DNA of 64,000 nucleotides from Bdellovibrio bacteriovorus (GCF_001592745.1 NZ_LUKD01000001.1:1508848-1572847); one strand, 5' to 3'. Counted from the stretch's first letter, positions 49,308 through 60,995 are shown. The notes: generated from the letters alone by a model not told the origin. Program-made: numbers and translations.

Positions 49308-50906
49308 TTAGAACAAGTATTGTACGCCGCCCATCAAGGTTGTCATTTTGTGGCTGGTGCTTGTGGCTGGGTCGGTTCTTTGGCCGGTGCCTGAGAAGTC
49401 GGATGTGTAGTTTTCTAGGAGGAGTTCTCCTCTGATTTTGAAGCGGGTTTTTAGTTTATAGTCTACGAAGAAGCTGAAGCTGTTGATTTTGTTGTCGGAC
49501 GAGGCTCCGCTGGTTTTGTTTTCGCTTAGGGATGGGTTTAGGTAGAAATCTAGTTTGCCACCGATGTCTACTGGGAGTTCTTCGGATAATGGGAATTGGC
49601 CGGCTACGCTTAAGGCGAAGCCGCCGTATTTCATTGTTGTGTAGGCTGTTGGTGTGCTGTCGTCCACGCTGAAGTTTGTGTTCGTGTAGCCGCCGGCGAT
49701 TTGTAGTTTTGGGCCGAAGAAGTCGTTTGTTAATAGGAAGTTGTAACCGAAGTTAACGCCGTATTGGCCCATCGACATGTTTAAGCTTCCTGGGGAGGAT
49801 CCGGCTAGGTCGTTATCCATTGAGAATACGGATTGGCGTAATAGGACGCCTACGTACCATTGCGGGTTCAACCAGATTTCACCGCGCACTAAAATATTTG
49901 GAGCGAGGCTGCTGCTGCCGCTGATCGAGCCTGCGGTTTGTAGGTTTACGTTTTGCGTATAGCTTGCAAAGCCCGCCATCAATTCGATTTTTCCGAATTG
50001 AGGTGGCATTGTTGGTAACCATTCATGTGGATCCTCGCCAAAAGCGACTTCTTTGTCGGGTCTAGTGGAGATATCTTGAAGAACCTTTCCTGAAGGCGTT
50101 GTCACTGGGACGGAGTATTTCACAAATTCATCCGGCATGACTTTCGAACCTACGGCGATGACGCCTGGTTCTTTTTCCATTTCGACGTAACCGAAGCTTA
50201 AGTACGGCTCCACTTTAAAAAGCTTCACGCGGCCCAGAACTTCTTTTTCTGTGCTGACCATGAACTTCAATTTTGGATGACGATTTACTTTGATGATTTG
50301 AACAACGGACACACGGCTTTCAGGTTTAAGACCGTAAGCGCTTCCTAAGTTCAATGTCACTTGCTGACCACGACGACTTAAGATCGTCGAGCGAAACGGC
50401 ATTCTGTATTTTAAATTCTCAAAAAGTTTTCTGGCTTCGTTTCTGATTTCCGCCGTTTCAAAACCTTTGTAGTCGTTTAATGATTCCTGCAACAAAGGCA
50501 AACCTTCGCGGCCTACAAAAAGTGTTAGCGTGATCGAAATTCCTCGAGGACCACGAATGATTTTTGAAGTCAAAGCCGCTTCGCTCTTTGAGGCTTCTAA
50601 AATTTTTTGAACGTCTTGAGGCTTTTCATCAAGCAACGCTGAATTCACTTTTACGTCGGAAGGATAATTCGCCAATGACCACTGTTTATCCTCATTCAGC
50701 GCTTTTCTTAGTTCTTCTTCAACGGGGCGAGAATAAATTCCACCAACGTTGTCGGTTGTGGGGACAAGTACGATGGACTTAATTGCTAGATCTTGGTCAA
50801 CGGTGCTGACGTAAGTGTTCTGGGCAATAGTCTGGCCAAATGCTGTCGAAGATACGGAAATGAAACAGGACGCGACGAAGAGGAAACTAAGAAGAAATGA
50901 TTTCAT
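49308..50906 (-). CDS. Outer-membrane beta-barrel protein
   Basis: 532 residues. Signal peptide (MKSFLLSFLFVASCFISVSSTAFG). The first 250 or so residues form a soluble part (LAIKSIVLVPTTDNVGGIYS; SRRGQQVTLNLGSAYGLKP). From about 310 on alternating strands typical of a barrel (for example GKIELMAGFASY, YGVNFGYNFLLT, FALSVAGQF) end in GGVQYLF, a terminal Phe as in BAM substrates. No family recognised. ATG 50906 (MKSFLL) is chosen; a GTG five codons upstream is less likely. It is divergent from another barrel-type gene, 77 bases apart. Confidence 0.78.
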   Translation of the reverse strand: MKSFLLSFLFVASCFISVSSTAFGQTIAQNTYVSTVDQDLAIKSIVLVPTTDNVGGIYSRPVEEELRKALNEDKQWSLANYPSDVKVNSALLDEKPQDVQKILEASKSEAALTSKIIRGPRGISITLTLFVGREGLPLLQESLNDYKGFETAEIRNEARKLFENLKYRMPFRSTILSRRGQQVTLNLGSAYGLKPESRVSVVQIIKVNRHPKLKFMVSTEKEVLGRVKLFKVEPYLSFGYVEMEKEPGVIAVGSKVMPDEFVKYSVPVTTPSGKVLQDISTRPDKEVAFGEDPHEWLPTMPPQFGKIELMAGFASYTQNVNLQTAGSISGSSSLAPNILVRGEIWLNPQWYVGVLLRQSVFSMDNDLAGSSPGSLNMSMGQYGVNFGYNFLLTNDFFGPKLQIAGGYTNTNFSVDDSTPTAYTTMKYGGFALSVAGQFPLSEELPVDIGGKLDFYLNPSLSENKTSGASSDNKINSFSFFVDYKLKTRFKIRGELLLENYTSDFSGTGQRTDPATSTSHKMTTLMGGVQYLF

Positions 50907-50983
50907 AAATTTATTCTGCACTGCCTCTGAAAACTCGTCAATTTGGCGTCAAGTAATTCGGACCGAGAGCCGAAGAATTTCCT

Positions 50984-52201
50984 ATGAAAATCTTTGTTTC
51001 AATCTTCACTGCCGTGTCCCTTTTAGCATCAGCTGAGACCTCTTTTGCACAGATGGGTCTTGAAGGCTTTTCTTCTGGACGTTATGAAGTTCGTAAAAAA
51101 GCTTCGCGCAAGCCTGCGTCTGAAGGTGAAGCGACTCCCGTTGTGACTGATGCGGATGGAGTTAAAGTAAGAACGCTTAAAGAAAGCGAACTGGAAGCTG
51201 AAAAGAAAGCCGAAGAAGCTGCAGAGCTTGCAAAAGCAGAAGCTGCACGTAAAGAGGCTGAAAAGAAGGCGGCTGAAGAAAAGCTAGCAAAAGAAAAAGC
51301 GACACAACTCACGGCTCCGCCTGCGGTGACGTCTAGTCCTGCCCCTGCGCATCCGCCGATTCCAGTGAAAGAACTTACCGTAGACGCTGAGGTCCAGGAA
51401 CCGACTTTGTCAGAGCACGCAGAGAGCTTGTTCTCAAGCCAAGCGGATCGCATTTATGATTTTTACCGTGAACAAATTCACCCGGATGACATTCGTAACA
51501 ATAAAGTGGAGTTGGATGTAACTCCCGTTGTTGCTTATAACGAATCTCAATCCAACTATTCTTTCCGCGACTATCAAAGCTTCTTTAATGCTTTAAAGTT
51601 AAAAACTAACGTTTGGTTCACTCCGCGCATCGGTGTGAGTGGACAAATGATGTTTTCTTTGGCGGCAGATGTGGATTCTTTAGTGGATAGCTCGCGCATC
51701 CCTGCAAAGTATGAGTATCTGGATTTGGGTTTGAACTTTAGAAAGTTCTTCGGGGTTTCACGCAAATCAAGCTCTGTCGAATTCTCAGTTCTATTTAGCG
51801 AAAATAAAATGAACGTGCCTAGCGACAATACGTCTCGCGCACGTCTTAAAACTTCGGGTGTCGGTGTCGGTCTTAAAGCGCGTATTCCAACATCGGTGAA
51901 TCATTCTTGGGTTGTCGGGGGAACTTTCTTCCCTCGGTTACAACACTCTGAATCGGTTACGGGTGCTGATATGAGTTCCGGTTCTTCTGAAGAATCCATC
52001 CGCATTGGTGTGGACGTTGGGGGCGAGTGGAAGTTTTCCCGCGAAGGGCAGATGATTTGGAATCTGGGTGTGAGTGCAGAAAGAAATGTCTTTGATGGTG
52101 CTGCGGCTCTTCCCGACCCTAGTACGGGGGCCACGCCTTCGAATGTCAGTGTGACGAACTCGCTTTATATGTTCTCCCTAGGCTATCGTTGGGGTCACTA
52201 A
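50984..52201 (+). CDS. Outer-membrane protein with coiled-coil linker and barrel-like domain
   Basis: 405 residues. Signal peptide (MKIFVSIFTAVSLLASAETSFA). A long charged helix follows (about 64-105, ELEAEKKAEEAAELAKAEAAR, then repeated AEKKA-like units), then a Pro-rich linker. The last 240 residues show alternating strands (VELDVTPVVAYNES; ISLGYRWGH-type end, MFSLGYRWGH) suggestive of an eight- to ten-strand barrel. The last residue is His after aromatic Trp-Gly. No family recognised. Divergent from the other barrel gene, so both may be surface proteins with shared regulation. Confidence 0.74.
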   Translation: MKIFVSIFTAVSLLASAETSFAQMGLEGFSSGRYEVRKKASRKPASEGEATPVVTDADGVKVRTLKESELEAEKKAEEAAELAKAEAARKEAEKKAAEEKLAKEKATQLTAPPAVTSSPAPAHPPIPVKELTVDAEVQEPTLSEHAESLFSSQADRIYDFYREQIHPDDIRNNKVELDVTPVVAYNESQSNYSFRDYQSFFNALKLKTNVWFTPRIGVSGQMMFSLAADVDSLVDSSRIPAKYEYLDLGLNFRKFFGVSRKSSSVEFSVLFSENKMNVPSDNTSRARLKTSGVGVGLKARIPTSVNHSWVVGGTFFPRLQHSESVTGADMSSGSSEESIRIGVDVGGEWKFSREGQMIWNLGVSAERNVFDGAAALPDPSTGATPSNVSVTNSLYMFSLGYRWGH

Positions 52202-52244
52202 AATCCTCTCATCAAACTAAGAACTAAAATCTATACTGAGCGGT

Positions 52245-52637
52245 ATGAAGATACGTTTTGCTGTTATCGACGATGCCGCTTTCTTGCGTGAACTGGTGAA
52301 GAATATTGTCACTTCGGCCGGTGGCGTTTGCGTCGGCGAAGCCGCCAATGGTGATGAAGCGATCACGCTTGTTGAATCCACCCTGCCTGAACTTGTATTT
52401 CTTGATATGGTCATGCCTCTTCGAAACGGCATTGAAACCGCCAAAGTTTTAAAAGAACTTCATCCAGAAATTAAAATCATCGGTTGCTCTACAATCGATC
52501 AAGAGGCCTATGTGCAGAAGGCTTATGAAGCCGGCTTTGATGCTTATGTGACAAAGCCTTTCAGCAAGGAACAAATCTTAGAAGCTATTTCCAAAGTATT
52601 ACCGCAGCAGGGAGAGTCCACTCATGGAAGAACTTAA
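52245..52637 (+). CDS. Single-domain response regulator (CheY-like)
   Basis: 130 residues, one receiver domain. Asp9-Asp10 (VIDDAAFLR), phospho-acceptor Asp54 in FLDMVMP, Thr83 in GCST and Lys104 in VTKPF. No output domain, so it acts by binding a partner, as CheY does. There is no kinase gene in the neighbourhood. The next small membrane protein overlaps by 14 bases, implying cotranslation. Confidence 0.9.
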   Translation: MKIRFAVIDDAAFLRELVKNIVTSAGGVCVGEAANGDEAITLVESTLPELVFLDMVMPLRNGIETAKVLKELHPEIKIIGCSTIDQEAYVQKAYEAGFDAYVTKPFSKEQILEAISKVLPQQGESTHGRT

Positions 52638-52884
52638 ATTCGTAGCCAAATGCTTGTGCTTCACAATGCTTTTGATCATGCTTATGCAGGTCAAAATTGG
52701 CGGTGCTTCGATCGAATATCATTCGTTCCGCTGGTTACAAAGATCGACGGTTTCTGAATATGTTCAAAGTGCTGCCGCTGGTGGCGCGATGGCAATTCGT
52801 AATCTGGGTCGCACATTGAAAGATGGCGTGGCTAGTACCGTAGATGGATTTCAAGAAGGCGCTCACGAAAAAGCGGTGCGCTAG
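52624..52884 (+). CDS. Small membrane protein coupled to CheY-like regulator
   Basis: 86 residues. A hydrophobic segment (VAKCLCFTMLLIMLMQV, about 7-23) followed by a soluble helical part (YVQSAAAGGAMAIRNLG) with a basic tail. No family recognised. GGGAGAG precedes ATG 52624. The 14-base overlap with the response regulator gene links the two; it could be the regulator's membrane partner, but this is inferred from position only. Confidence 0.68.
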   Translation: MEELKFVAKCLCFTMLLIMLMQVKIGGASIEYHSFRWLQRSTVSEYVQSAAAGGAMAIRNLGRTLKDGVASTVDGFQEGAHEKAVR

Positions 52885-52964
52885 TTCTTAAAAAAGGGAA
52901 AGGAAGAGCATCCAAGGGGGGGGATAGACACTCTTCCTTCGGGGGCATTTTGAATTCAGGTCGA

Positions 52965-53159
52965 TTACTTCTGACCTGAGGCTGCTGCTTCAGCTCCGGC
53001 CTTCGCCGTCGATTTAGCAACTCTTACTTTTTCCGGGTTCGTGGATGCGAAGCGACCGCTCTTCGTTTGGTGATTGCACACCGCAGATGTACCGGCAACA
53101 GACATAGAGGCTGATGCAATAATTGAAAGAGCAATAATAGATCCGAACATCTTCTTCAT
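52965..53159 (-). CDS. Small secreted protein, unknown
   Basis: 64 residues; signal peptide (MKKMFGSIIALSIIASASMSVA) and a basic mature part of about 40 residues (SAVCNHQTKSGRF ... AKAGAEAAASGQK) with one Cys. RBS AAGGAG precedes ATG 53159. No family recognised. It lies between the CheY-like pair and the hit-like genes. Confidence 0.62.
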   Translation of the reverse strand: MKKMFGSIIALSIIASASMSVAGTSAVCNHQTKSGRFASTNPEKVRVAKSTAKAGAEAAASGQK

Positions 53160-53296
53160 AGAAAACTCCTTATCACGAGTATCAAAAAATAAAATCTACT
53201 CAAAGAAGGTTCATTGCACTGGGTGTGCCAGCAAGGTCTTGTTCAGATGTCTCAATTTGAGAAGGCAGGATCAAATAAGGAAGGAATAAGGACAAA

Positions 53297-53326
53297 TAAA
53301 AAGGGCCTTGGATTCCAAAGCCCTTT
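53297..53326 (-). terminator. Terminator of the hit-like gene pair
   Basis: AAAAGGGCCTTGG / CCAAAGCCCTTTT with a short loop; on the minus strand it is followed by TTTTATTTG and sits just past the end of the small CPEC protein gene. Confidence 0.85.
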
Positions 53327-53358
53327 TACGTTCACCGAGTGATAACAGATTAGACAGT

Positions 53359-53652
53359 CTATCTATTACCATCAGCAGGTGAGCCAGAACCATTAGCTCC
53401 TGGAGCTGCAGTTCCTTGAGGTCTGTAAGTCGTATCATCATTAAGGCGTGTGTGCTTCATACGAGCGGTACACTCGGGGCAGATGCCCGTAGAAGCCACG
53501 TCAGCCTCTAAAGGCTTAGGGCTTTTGGCTTCATTGGGGTCTTCCCCAGGGTTTACCGTGCGTCCCGCATCTTCTTGTGCAAAAGAAGAGGTGGCTACGA
53601 AAGAGGTACCTAGAGCGGCTAACAAAATAGATAAGGCTAAAAGTCTTTTCAT
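53359..53652 (-). CDS. Small secreted CPEC protein, Bd0108 (hit locus) type
   Basis: 97 residues. Signal peptide (MKRLLALSILLAALGTSFVA) then a short acidic mature part with CPEC (GICPECTARMKHTRL) and a Gly/Ala/Asn-rich C terminus. Size, location beside a YD-repeat gene and next to a Flp pilus cluster match the B. bacteriovorus host-interaction gene Bd0108, mutations in which allow growth without prey. The identity is from context and memory, not from a search. Start ATG 53652, with AGGAG upstream; a frame 16 codons longer lacks support. The 3' end has two similar 9-base words 21 bases apart. Confidence 0.78.
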   Translation of the reverse strand: MKRLLALSILLAALGTSFVATSSFAQEDAGRTVNPGEDPNEAKSPKPLEADVASTGICPECTARMKHTRLNDDTTYRPQGTAAPGANGSGSPADGNR

Positions 53653-53668
53653 ATAATCACCTACTCCT

Positions 53669-55321
53669 TTATAGATACATTTCTGCGGTTGCAGGGGCAA
53701 TAATATCTAACAAGTTATTAAAGGTACTAGCGACTTGCATTGCAACTGAAGGACCTTCTTTGCTGTCTACTTTGTTGATTTCGCCATTTGGTTTATAGCT
53801 AACTACAATAGTCCCCAAGCCAGGGCGGGTTACGATGGAAGGCTTGCCGTAGCGCTCTTCGTACTCGATTTTAACCACTTTCTTAGCTTGGTCGGTGATT
53901 GTCGCAATACGACCACGGTTATCGTAAGTCATATTGATTTTCTGACCATCACTGTTTTGAGCATAAGCCAGGTTGCCTTTACCGTCCCATTTGAACTGAG
54001 TGGTTTTAGTAGCAACTTTTGCACCTTTTTCGTTAAAGAAAGTGCTTGTTACTGAGCTTACCTTTTTAACTTTTGGATCATATTCGTAAGCCATACGAAC
54101 ATTGGGTGCTGCCTTTACTTTTACTAGTCCATCTGGATAGTACTCGTAAGAAACGCGGTCTGCATTTCTACGGATAGAAACAGGTTTGCCGAAGACTTCG
54201 TGGTAAGTGATGTCTGTCACGTTACCGCTGACAGTCGTCATCACACGTTGCAAGAAGTACTGACCATCAGCGCGTTGCTGATGCCAGAATTCGTATTTAT
54301 TGTCGGCCATCACTTCTTTGCCGCAAGTTTTCTTAACTGTCGACCAGTAGTGATTTTTAGGATCGTTTGTAGAGGATTCGTACTTATAAGACTCGATACA
54401 TTTATCGCGGTCTGCAAAAGCGACAACCCAGTCATTCTTTTTATCATATTTGATAGAAACGAATGTTTTATCTGGCCACGTAGCTTTAGTTAAGTTGTGA
54501 AGCTCATCGTATTCGTAGGTATAAGTTTTTAACCAAGCATTCTTTACTGAAGAAAGATCATCAAGGTTTGCAAACTTGTATTCCGCCATCAAGCCATTCG
54601 GACCTGTGATGGATTTTACTTTTTTGTTCTGATAGTACTTAAAGCCCAAACGACGGCCGTTATTATCCTGGATAGAGGCGATAACGTCTTTGTCGTAGTC
54701 AAACTTCAGGTAATTTCCGTTTTTATCGTAGATGTGAGTCAGTTTCCCTTGAGGGCTGTAGCGTTGAGCGCTGCCATCGGGAAGATTACGGGTGTAGTAA
54801 GTCTTATTGAAGATGAAGTGCTCTACTTCGCGGCCATTTGCATAAAACTTCGTGCCTTCTTTAACTGGAACTTTGATTCCATACTGAGCCGCATATTCTG
54901 AGCGAACGTTGTCATCTTCAAGCATCTGCGTTTTCAAGTTATTGATCGCCGCTTCCGTCAATCCAACTTTCTTTTCAGCCTTCATGCGGTTGATGATTTG
55001 AGCAATGGTGCTTTCAACATCTTTACGAGTCACTTCGCGAGGAGAGAACGTCACCTCTAAACCACCGCCACACTCTTTTACTTTGATGTTGCCTTCGGCA
55101 TTTACTTCCATGGAAGTTTCAAAATCCGAACACCAGCCGAATCCGAACATACCATTGAACAAAGAACGGCTGTTGTAAGTGCGAATGATCTTAAGATCAT
55201 AACCACTTCCGGGAACGTCCATATCAATCCATGTATTGGAATAGTTGGCATTTTTCATATCCACAAGAGCATAAGCTTGTGCTGAAAAAAGAAAAGCGAA
55301 CGCCAATATTGCTTTCTTCAT
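53669..55321 (-). CDS. YD/RHS-repeat secreted protein, Bd0109 (hit locus) type
   Basis: 550 residues. Signal peptide (MKKAILAFAFLFSAQAYA). The N-terminal domain has the RHS-cap-like pattern MDVPGSGYDLKIIRTYNSRSL and FGFGWCSDFET (DUF6531-like). Many YD repeats follow, of the form (Y)xYDxxG, e.g. LTHIYDKNGNYLKFDYDKD, INMTYDNRGRIATI, KVVKIEYEERYG, which form a beta-rich surface protein. It lies 16 bases upstream of the CPEC gene, with the tadB end 31 bases before it, so all may be one transcript. In B. bacteriovorus this neighbour pair is Bd0109-Bd0108, linked to pili and prey independence. Confidence 0.82.
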   Translation of the reverse strand: MKKAILAFAFLFSAQAYALVDMKNANYSNTWIDMDVPGSGYDLKIIRTYNSRSLFNGMFGFGWCSDFETSMEVNAEGNIKVKECGGGLEVTFSPREVTRKDVESTIAQIINRMKAEKKVGLTEAAINNLKTQMLEDDNVRSEYAAQYGIKVPVKEGTKFYANGREVEHFIFNKTYYTRNLPDGSAQRYSPQGKLTHIYDKNGNYLKFDYDKDVIASIQDNNGRRLGFKYYQNKKVKSITGPNGLMAEYKFANLDDLSSVKNAWLKTYTYEYDELHNLTKATWPDKTFVSIKYDKKNDWVVAFADRDKCIESYKYESSTNDPKNHYWSTVKKTCGKEVMADNKYEFWHQQRADGQYFLQRVMTTVSGNVTDITYHEVFGKPVSIRRNADRVSYEYYPDGLVKVKAAPNVRMAYEYDPKVKKVSSVTSTFFNEKGAKVATKTTQFKWDGKGNLAYAQNSDGQKINMTYDNRGRIATITDQAKKVVKIEYEERYGKPSIVTRPGLGTIVVSYKPNGEINKVDSKEGPSVAMQVASTFNNLLDIIAPATAEMYL

Positions 55322-55352
55322 TATAATTTACCTCTTCCTTGAAACTGACAAA

Positions 55353-56228
55353 CTACACTTTGATGGTAACAAGTTTTTTAATTACTACGCCACCAATTAC
55401 TTGCAACGCTAGCATCACGAACAGCAACACTAGACCTAGGGTTGTGCTAAACATGGGTTTGATGAAACCCGGATCCACCATGAAAAAGACGCCCATCAAG
55501 ATGAACGGAATCAGAGTGACGATGATCCCTTGCATGAGACCTTGCGCAGTCAGTGCTTGAATTTTTTTCTCTACCTTTTGTCTTTCACGAATTGTTAAGA
55601 CGATGGTCTGGAAAGTCTCTGCCAAGTTACCGCCGGTCTCTTTTAAGATATTGATCGCGGTCACAAACATTTGTACATCAGGACGTGGAATGCGCGTGCC
55701 TAAGTCATTCAGAGCACTTTCAAAACTATCACCGACTTGCATCTGATATAGAACTTGTGCGAATTCTTGGCTGATCGGGTTTCCCATGATCTCTACAACG
55801 CGCTTCATTGATTCTTGGGGATTCGATCCAGCTTTAATACCGTTGGCCATAATCGTAAGACCATCCACCATTTGATCTGTGAATTTTGAGCAGCGCTGTT
55901 CATAAGTCAGACGAACTAGAAGAAGTGGAAGCTGCCAGCCAGCGACGGTTAAGGAAGCTCCGAAAACAAATCCCATTAAAACACTGGGCCACAAAGCTAA
56001 GAATGCCAATGCACCCACGCCGAAGCTCATAAGAAGGATCAAGATCGTGATCTTTTTTTCATCCACTTCATTGCCCATCAAACGAAGAAGACGAATGACT
56101 TCATCTCTTTGGCCCAGACTGCGCTTATGAAGCCAGTCGATAGCTTTGTCCGCCCATAGGATAACTATGACGAACACGCACACGCCAAAAAGAGGAATCA
56201 TAATCCATTCGTTAAACAGAAAACTCAT
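55353..56228 (-). CDS. tadB: Flp/Tad pilus inner-membrane protein TadB
   Basis: 291 residues, several membrane helices and the type II secretion F-domain (QMVDGLTIMANGIKAGSNPQESMKR ... VLYQMQVGDSFESALNDLG ... TAINILKETGGNLAETFQTI), which forms the platform of the pilus machine. Only one F-domain gene is seen; Tad systems usually have two (TadB and TadC). The start ATG 56228 is three bases after the stop of the upstream ATPase gene. Confidence 0.9.
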   Translation of the reverse strand: MSFLFNEWIMIPLFGVCVFVIVILWADKAIDWLHKRSLGQRDEVIRLLRLMGNEVDEKKITILILLMSFGVGALAFLALWPSVLMGFVFGASLTVAGWQLPLLLVRLTYEQRCSKFTDQMVDGLTIMANGIKAGSNPQESMKRVVEIMGNPISQEFAQVLYQMQVGDSFESALNDLGTRIPRPDVQMFVTAINILKETGGNLAETFQTIVLTIRERQKVEKKIQALTAQGLMQGIIVTLIPFILMGVFFMVDPGFIKPMFSTTLGLVLLFVMLALQVIGGVVIKKLVTIKV

Positions 56229-56231
56229 ACA

Positions 56232-58451
<2,220 letters not shown>

Positions 58452-58504
58452 TGCAGACCTCCAGTTCCTTTATCGGCTGGAATGGGAGGTCCGTTTACGA
58501 GATC

Positions 58505-60034
58505 TTAGTCGCGTAAACGGAACTTCTTCTTAATTTGCTCCGCACCCGAGCTCGCAGAAGTCTTCACAATTGGAGTCACAAAGACCACAAACTGGCTTTG
58601 TTGCTTGATGAAATCTTTAGATGCATAAAGGCTGATGATCGGGTTCTTTTGTCCAGCAGGACGATTGTAACCAGTCGAAGTGGAGTTACGGATCAAACCA
58701 CCCACTGCGGCACTTTGACGGTCACGAACAGTCACGGTACTCGACATTTGATTTTTACTGACGATCGGAGCGCCTAGTGGCGTATTACCCAATAAGCTGC
58801 TCACTTCAAAGCTCATATCCATTTTCACGCTTCCAGATTTTTCCCCTAGAAGTGATGGAGTGATGGCTGTCACGATACCGACAGAGGCGAACGCCGTTCC
58901 TTGGGTACCGTCTTTACCGATAACTGGATAAGGTTGGTCCGTTACCTGTTTGATTTCACCCTTTTTACCGTCCTCAACGATCAAGCTTGTACTTTCAAGT
59001 ACACGAGCGTGACCGTGTTGTTTTGCCCAGTTCAGTTTAGGCAACAAGTTAGAAACCGTACCTGTGATAGAACTGATAACTCCACCAGGACTGTCACCAC
59101 CAGTTTGGAAAGTCATTTGCGAGTTGTCACCTAGCTCTGGAGTGAACTGGAACTTAAAGGCTTTTGAGTAGTCCTTATTTAGTTCCACATAGTGAATAAC
59201 CATCTGGATCATTTTTGCCGGTGGACGTGGAGCCGCTTCTTTAATTTGAATAAGGTTGATAACACCATCATTCAAAGGACGACGTTTCTTGATCGGGCCG
59301 CCGTCTTCGGCAGCATCAATCACGATATCCGGAAGGTATGTTTTGGCAATGATTTCGGCACGTTTGGCTTCTTCATCACTATTAGCCCAGCCTTGAAGAA
59401 TGATTTTGTCATTCACGGCACGAACTTCGATCTCGGGGTTGTTGATATCACGAGCGATAAATTCAGCGATTTTCTTTTGCGCCAAAGGACTTAAAGTCAC
59501 TAGTGAAGACGCCTGGTCACCGAATTGTTTTACGACGTTAAAGATACGAGCTAAGTCTTTTGGAAGAAGGATCTGACCGTCAACGACAACTTTGTTATTA
59601 ACGATCTTGATATTGATACCTTCGATATCACCTAAGAGCGCACGCATTTCACGCACGACTTTGTCGAGTTTACTTTTCTTAACGTCAATACGGAATTCCG
59701 CAACGACCTTGCCGTTACGTTTGTCATGAATTGTTAAAGTCGCAAAGCCTTCCGCCTTAGGGGTGAAGCGAATGACATTGAGGTCTTTAGCGTAAGCGGC
59801 CGTGACGACACGACGGAAGTCACCTTTAAATTCAATGCTATCCGGAAGTGGCGGAAGTTTTTCATCCTGCTCAATCCCCAAAGTCAGATTGATGAATTTG
59901 CGGGAACGATAAACGCCAGTGCCTTCATCAGCTACGGCTGACGATGGTTCTGCAACGAGTTCTTCCTGGGCCATTGCACATGGTCCCACGGCGAGACTTA
60001 ACAGCAGTCCTGCAGTCAGTATATTTCGTCTCAT
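58505..60034 (-). CDS. cpaC: Flp/Tad pilus secretin (CpaC/RcpA)
   Basis: Outer-membrane ring through which the pilus passes. 509 residues. Signal peptide (MRRNILTAGLLLSLAVGPCAMA). N-terminal domain (SIEFKGDFRRVV), BON-like segments (EVRAVNDKIILQGWANSDEEAKRAE) and a C-terminal secretin with ITPSLLGEKSG and VRDRQSAAVGGLI. ATG 60034 with AAGGGGGAAC; a longer frame starts in an unsupported region. It sits between the cpaB and TadZ-TadA genes. Confidence 0.9.
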   Translation of the reverse strand: MRRNILTAGLLLSLAVGPCAMAQEELVAEPSSAVADEGTGVYRSRKFINLTLGIEQDEKLPPLPDSIEFKGDFRRVVTAAYAKDLNVIRFTPKAEGFATLTIHDKRNGKVVAEFRIDVKKSKLDKVVREMRALLGDIEGINIKIVNNKVVVDGQILLPKDLARIFNVVKQFGDQASSLVTLSPLAQKKIAEFIARDINNPEIEVRAVNDKIILQGWANSDEEAKRAEIIAKTYLPDIVIDAAEDGGPIKKRRPLNDGVINLIQIKEAAPRPPAKMIQMVIHYVELNKDYSKAFKFQFTPELGDNSQMTFQTGGDSPGGVISSITGTVSNLLPKLNWAKQHGHARVLESTSLIVEDGKKGEIKQVTDQPYPVIGKDGTQGTAFASVGIVTAITPSLLGEKSGSVKMDMSFEVSSLLGNTPLGAPIVSKNQMSSTVTVRDRQSAAVGGLIRNSTSTGYNRPAGQKNPIISLYASKDFIKQQSQFVVFVTPIVKTSASSGAEQIKKKFRLRD

Positions 60035-60067
60035 ATGTTCCCCCTTCGTTCCCCTTGGTCGACCCAT

Positions 60068-60982
60068 CTACAGTGTTTGAAATCCATTGGTGCGCGGTCT
60101 TTGTGCTGGCGGAGGCGCAGTTCTTTGTTGTTGTACGGGTGGTGTATAAACGGGTCTCTGTGGCATTGCGATTGGAGGTGCGGCTGGCGCATCCATCGAT
60201 ACCATTGGTTTTCCGGCAACAGATTCCGCCGTCGAGCTAGGCATGCGCGGTGGAACGGTTCTGTCGTTCGGATTTCTTAAAGCAAAGAAGATATTACCTG
60301 GAGCTGTCGACAAGATATAGAACAAGTCTTGAGCTTCCTTTGGCGTCGCTTCAACCGTGATCGTCGTATATTTCGTATCCCCAGTTAAAGCAATTTGCGT
60401 TAAGTTTTTACCTGTTGAATCCAACTCAAACATACGTGGAATGTTATTCATAACACTCACACCCGTTGCCAGAACGACAACGTCTGAAAGCATCGTGAAG
60501 ACTTCACGGCGTTGGTTTACACCCTTACCACTGTCAACAGCAGCAAAGATATCCACGCGGTCTCCAGGACGAATCAGTTTTGCGACACCACGAACTTCAT
60601 CCACAGGAATTGCCACCGCACGTTTGCTCGGTGCCACTTGCAACGCAATACCTGTATCAGGTCCTGGTGTAAGAAGGTTGTTCTTTACGACCATTTGGCC
60701 TTTACGAATAGGAACAGCAGCCACGTTGCCGATGATTTCGTCAGGGATGGTGATGGCATCCGGCTGAATGAAGTCAGCAGGTAACTCTTTAGTTTCCACC
60801 ATCGTATCGTAGATGGTTTGCATTTCTGCGATATCTTCTTTAGCAACGACCACACGTTTCGTTGTGCCGTAACGCTTGTCGTACTCGGCTTTCTTTTCTT
60901 GCGAATAGCTGTACAGCAGGAAGGTAGCAAAGACCCCTGCTGCAATCGAAAGCCAAAGATTTCGAGTCTCGTTAGATCCCAT
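60068..60982 (-). CDS. cpaB: Flp pilus assembly protein CpaB/RcpC
   Basis: 304 residues. One membrane helix near the N terminus (LWLSIAAGVFATFLLYSY), then a SAF domain (VVVAKEDIAEMQTIYDTMVE ... VAAVPIRKGQMVVKNNLL) and the family block RAVAIPVDEVRGVAKLIRPGDRVDI. Thought to help localise the secretin. The C terminus is Pro/Gln-rich. The chosen start is ATG 60982; a GTG one codon before it is possible. Same operon as the adjacent genes. Confidence 0.9.
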   Translation of the reverse strand: MGSNETRNLWLSIAAGVFATFLLYSYSQEKKAEYDKRYGTTKRVVVAKEDIAEMQTIYDTMVETKELPADFIQPDAITIPDEIIGNVAAVPIRKGQMVVKNNLLTPGPDTGIALQVAPSKRAVAIPVDEVRGVAKLIRPGDRVDIFAAVDSGKGVNQRREVFTMLSDVVVLATGVSVMNNIPRMFELDSTGKNLTQIALTGDTKYTTITVEATPKEAQDLFYILSTAPGNIFFALRNPNDRTVPPRMPSSTAESVAGKPMVSMDAPAAPPIAMPQRPVYTPPVQQQRTAPPPAQRPRTNGFQTL

Positions 60983-60995
60983 CACGTCCTACTTT

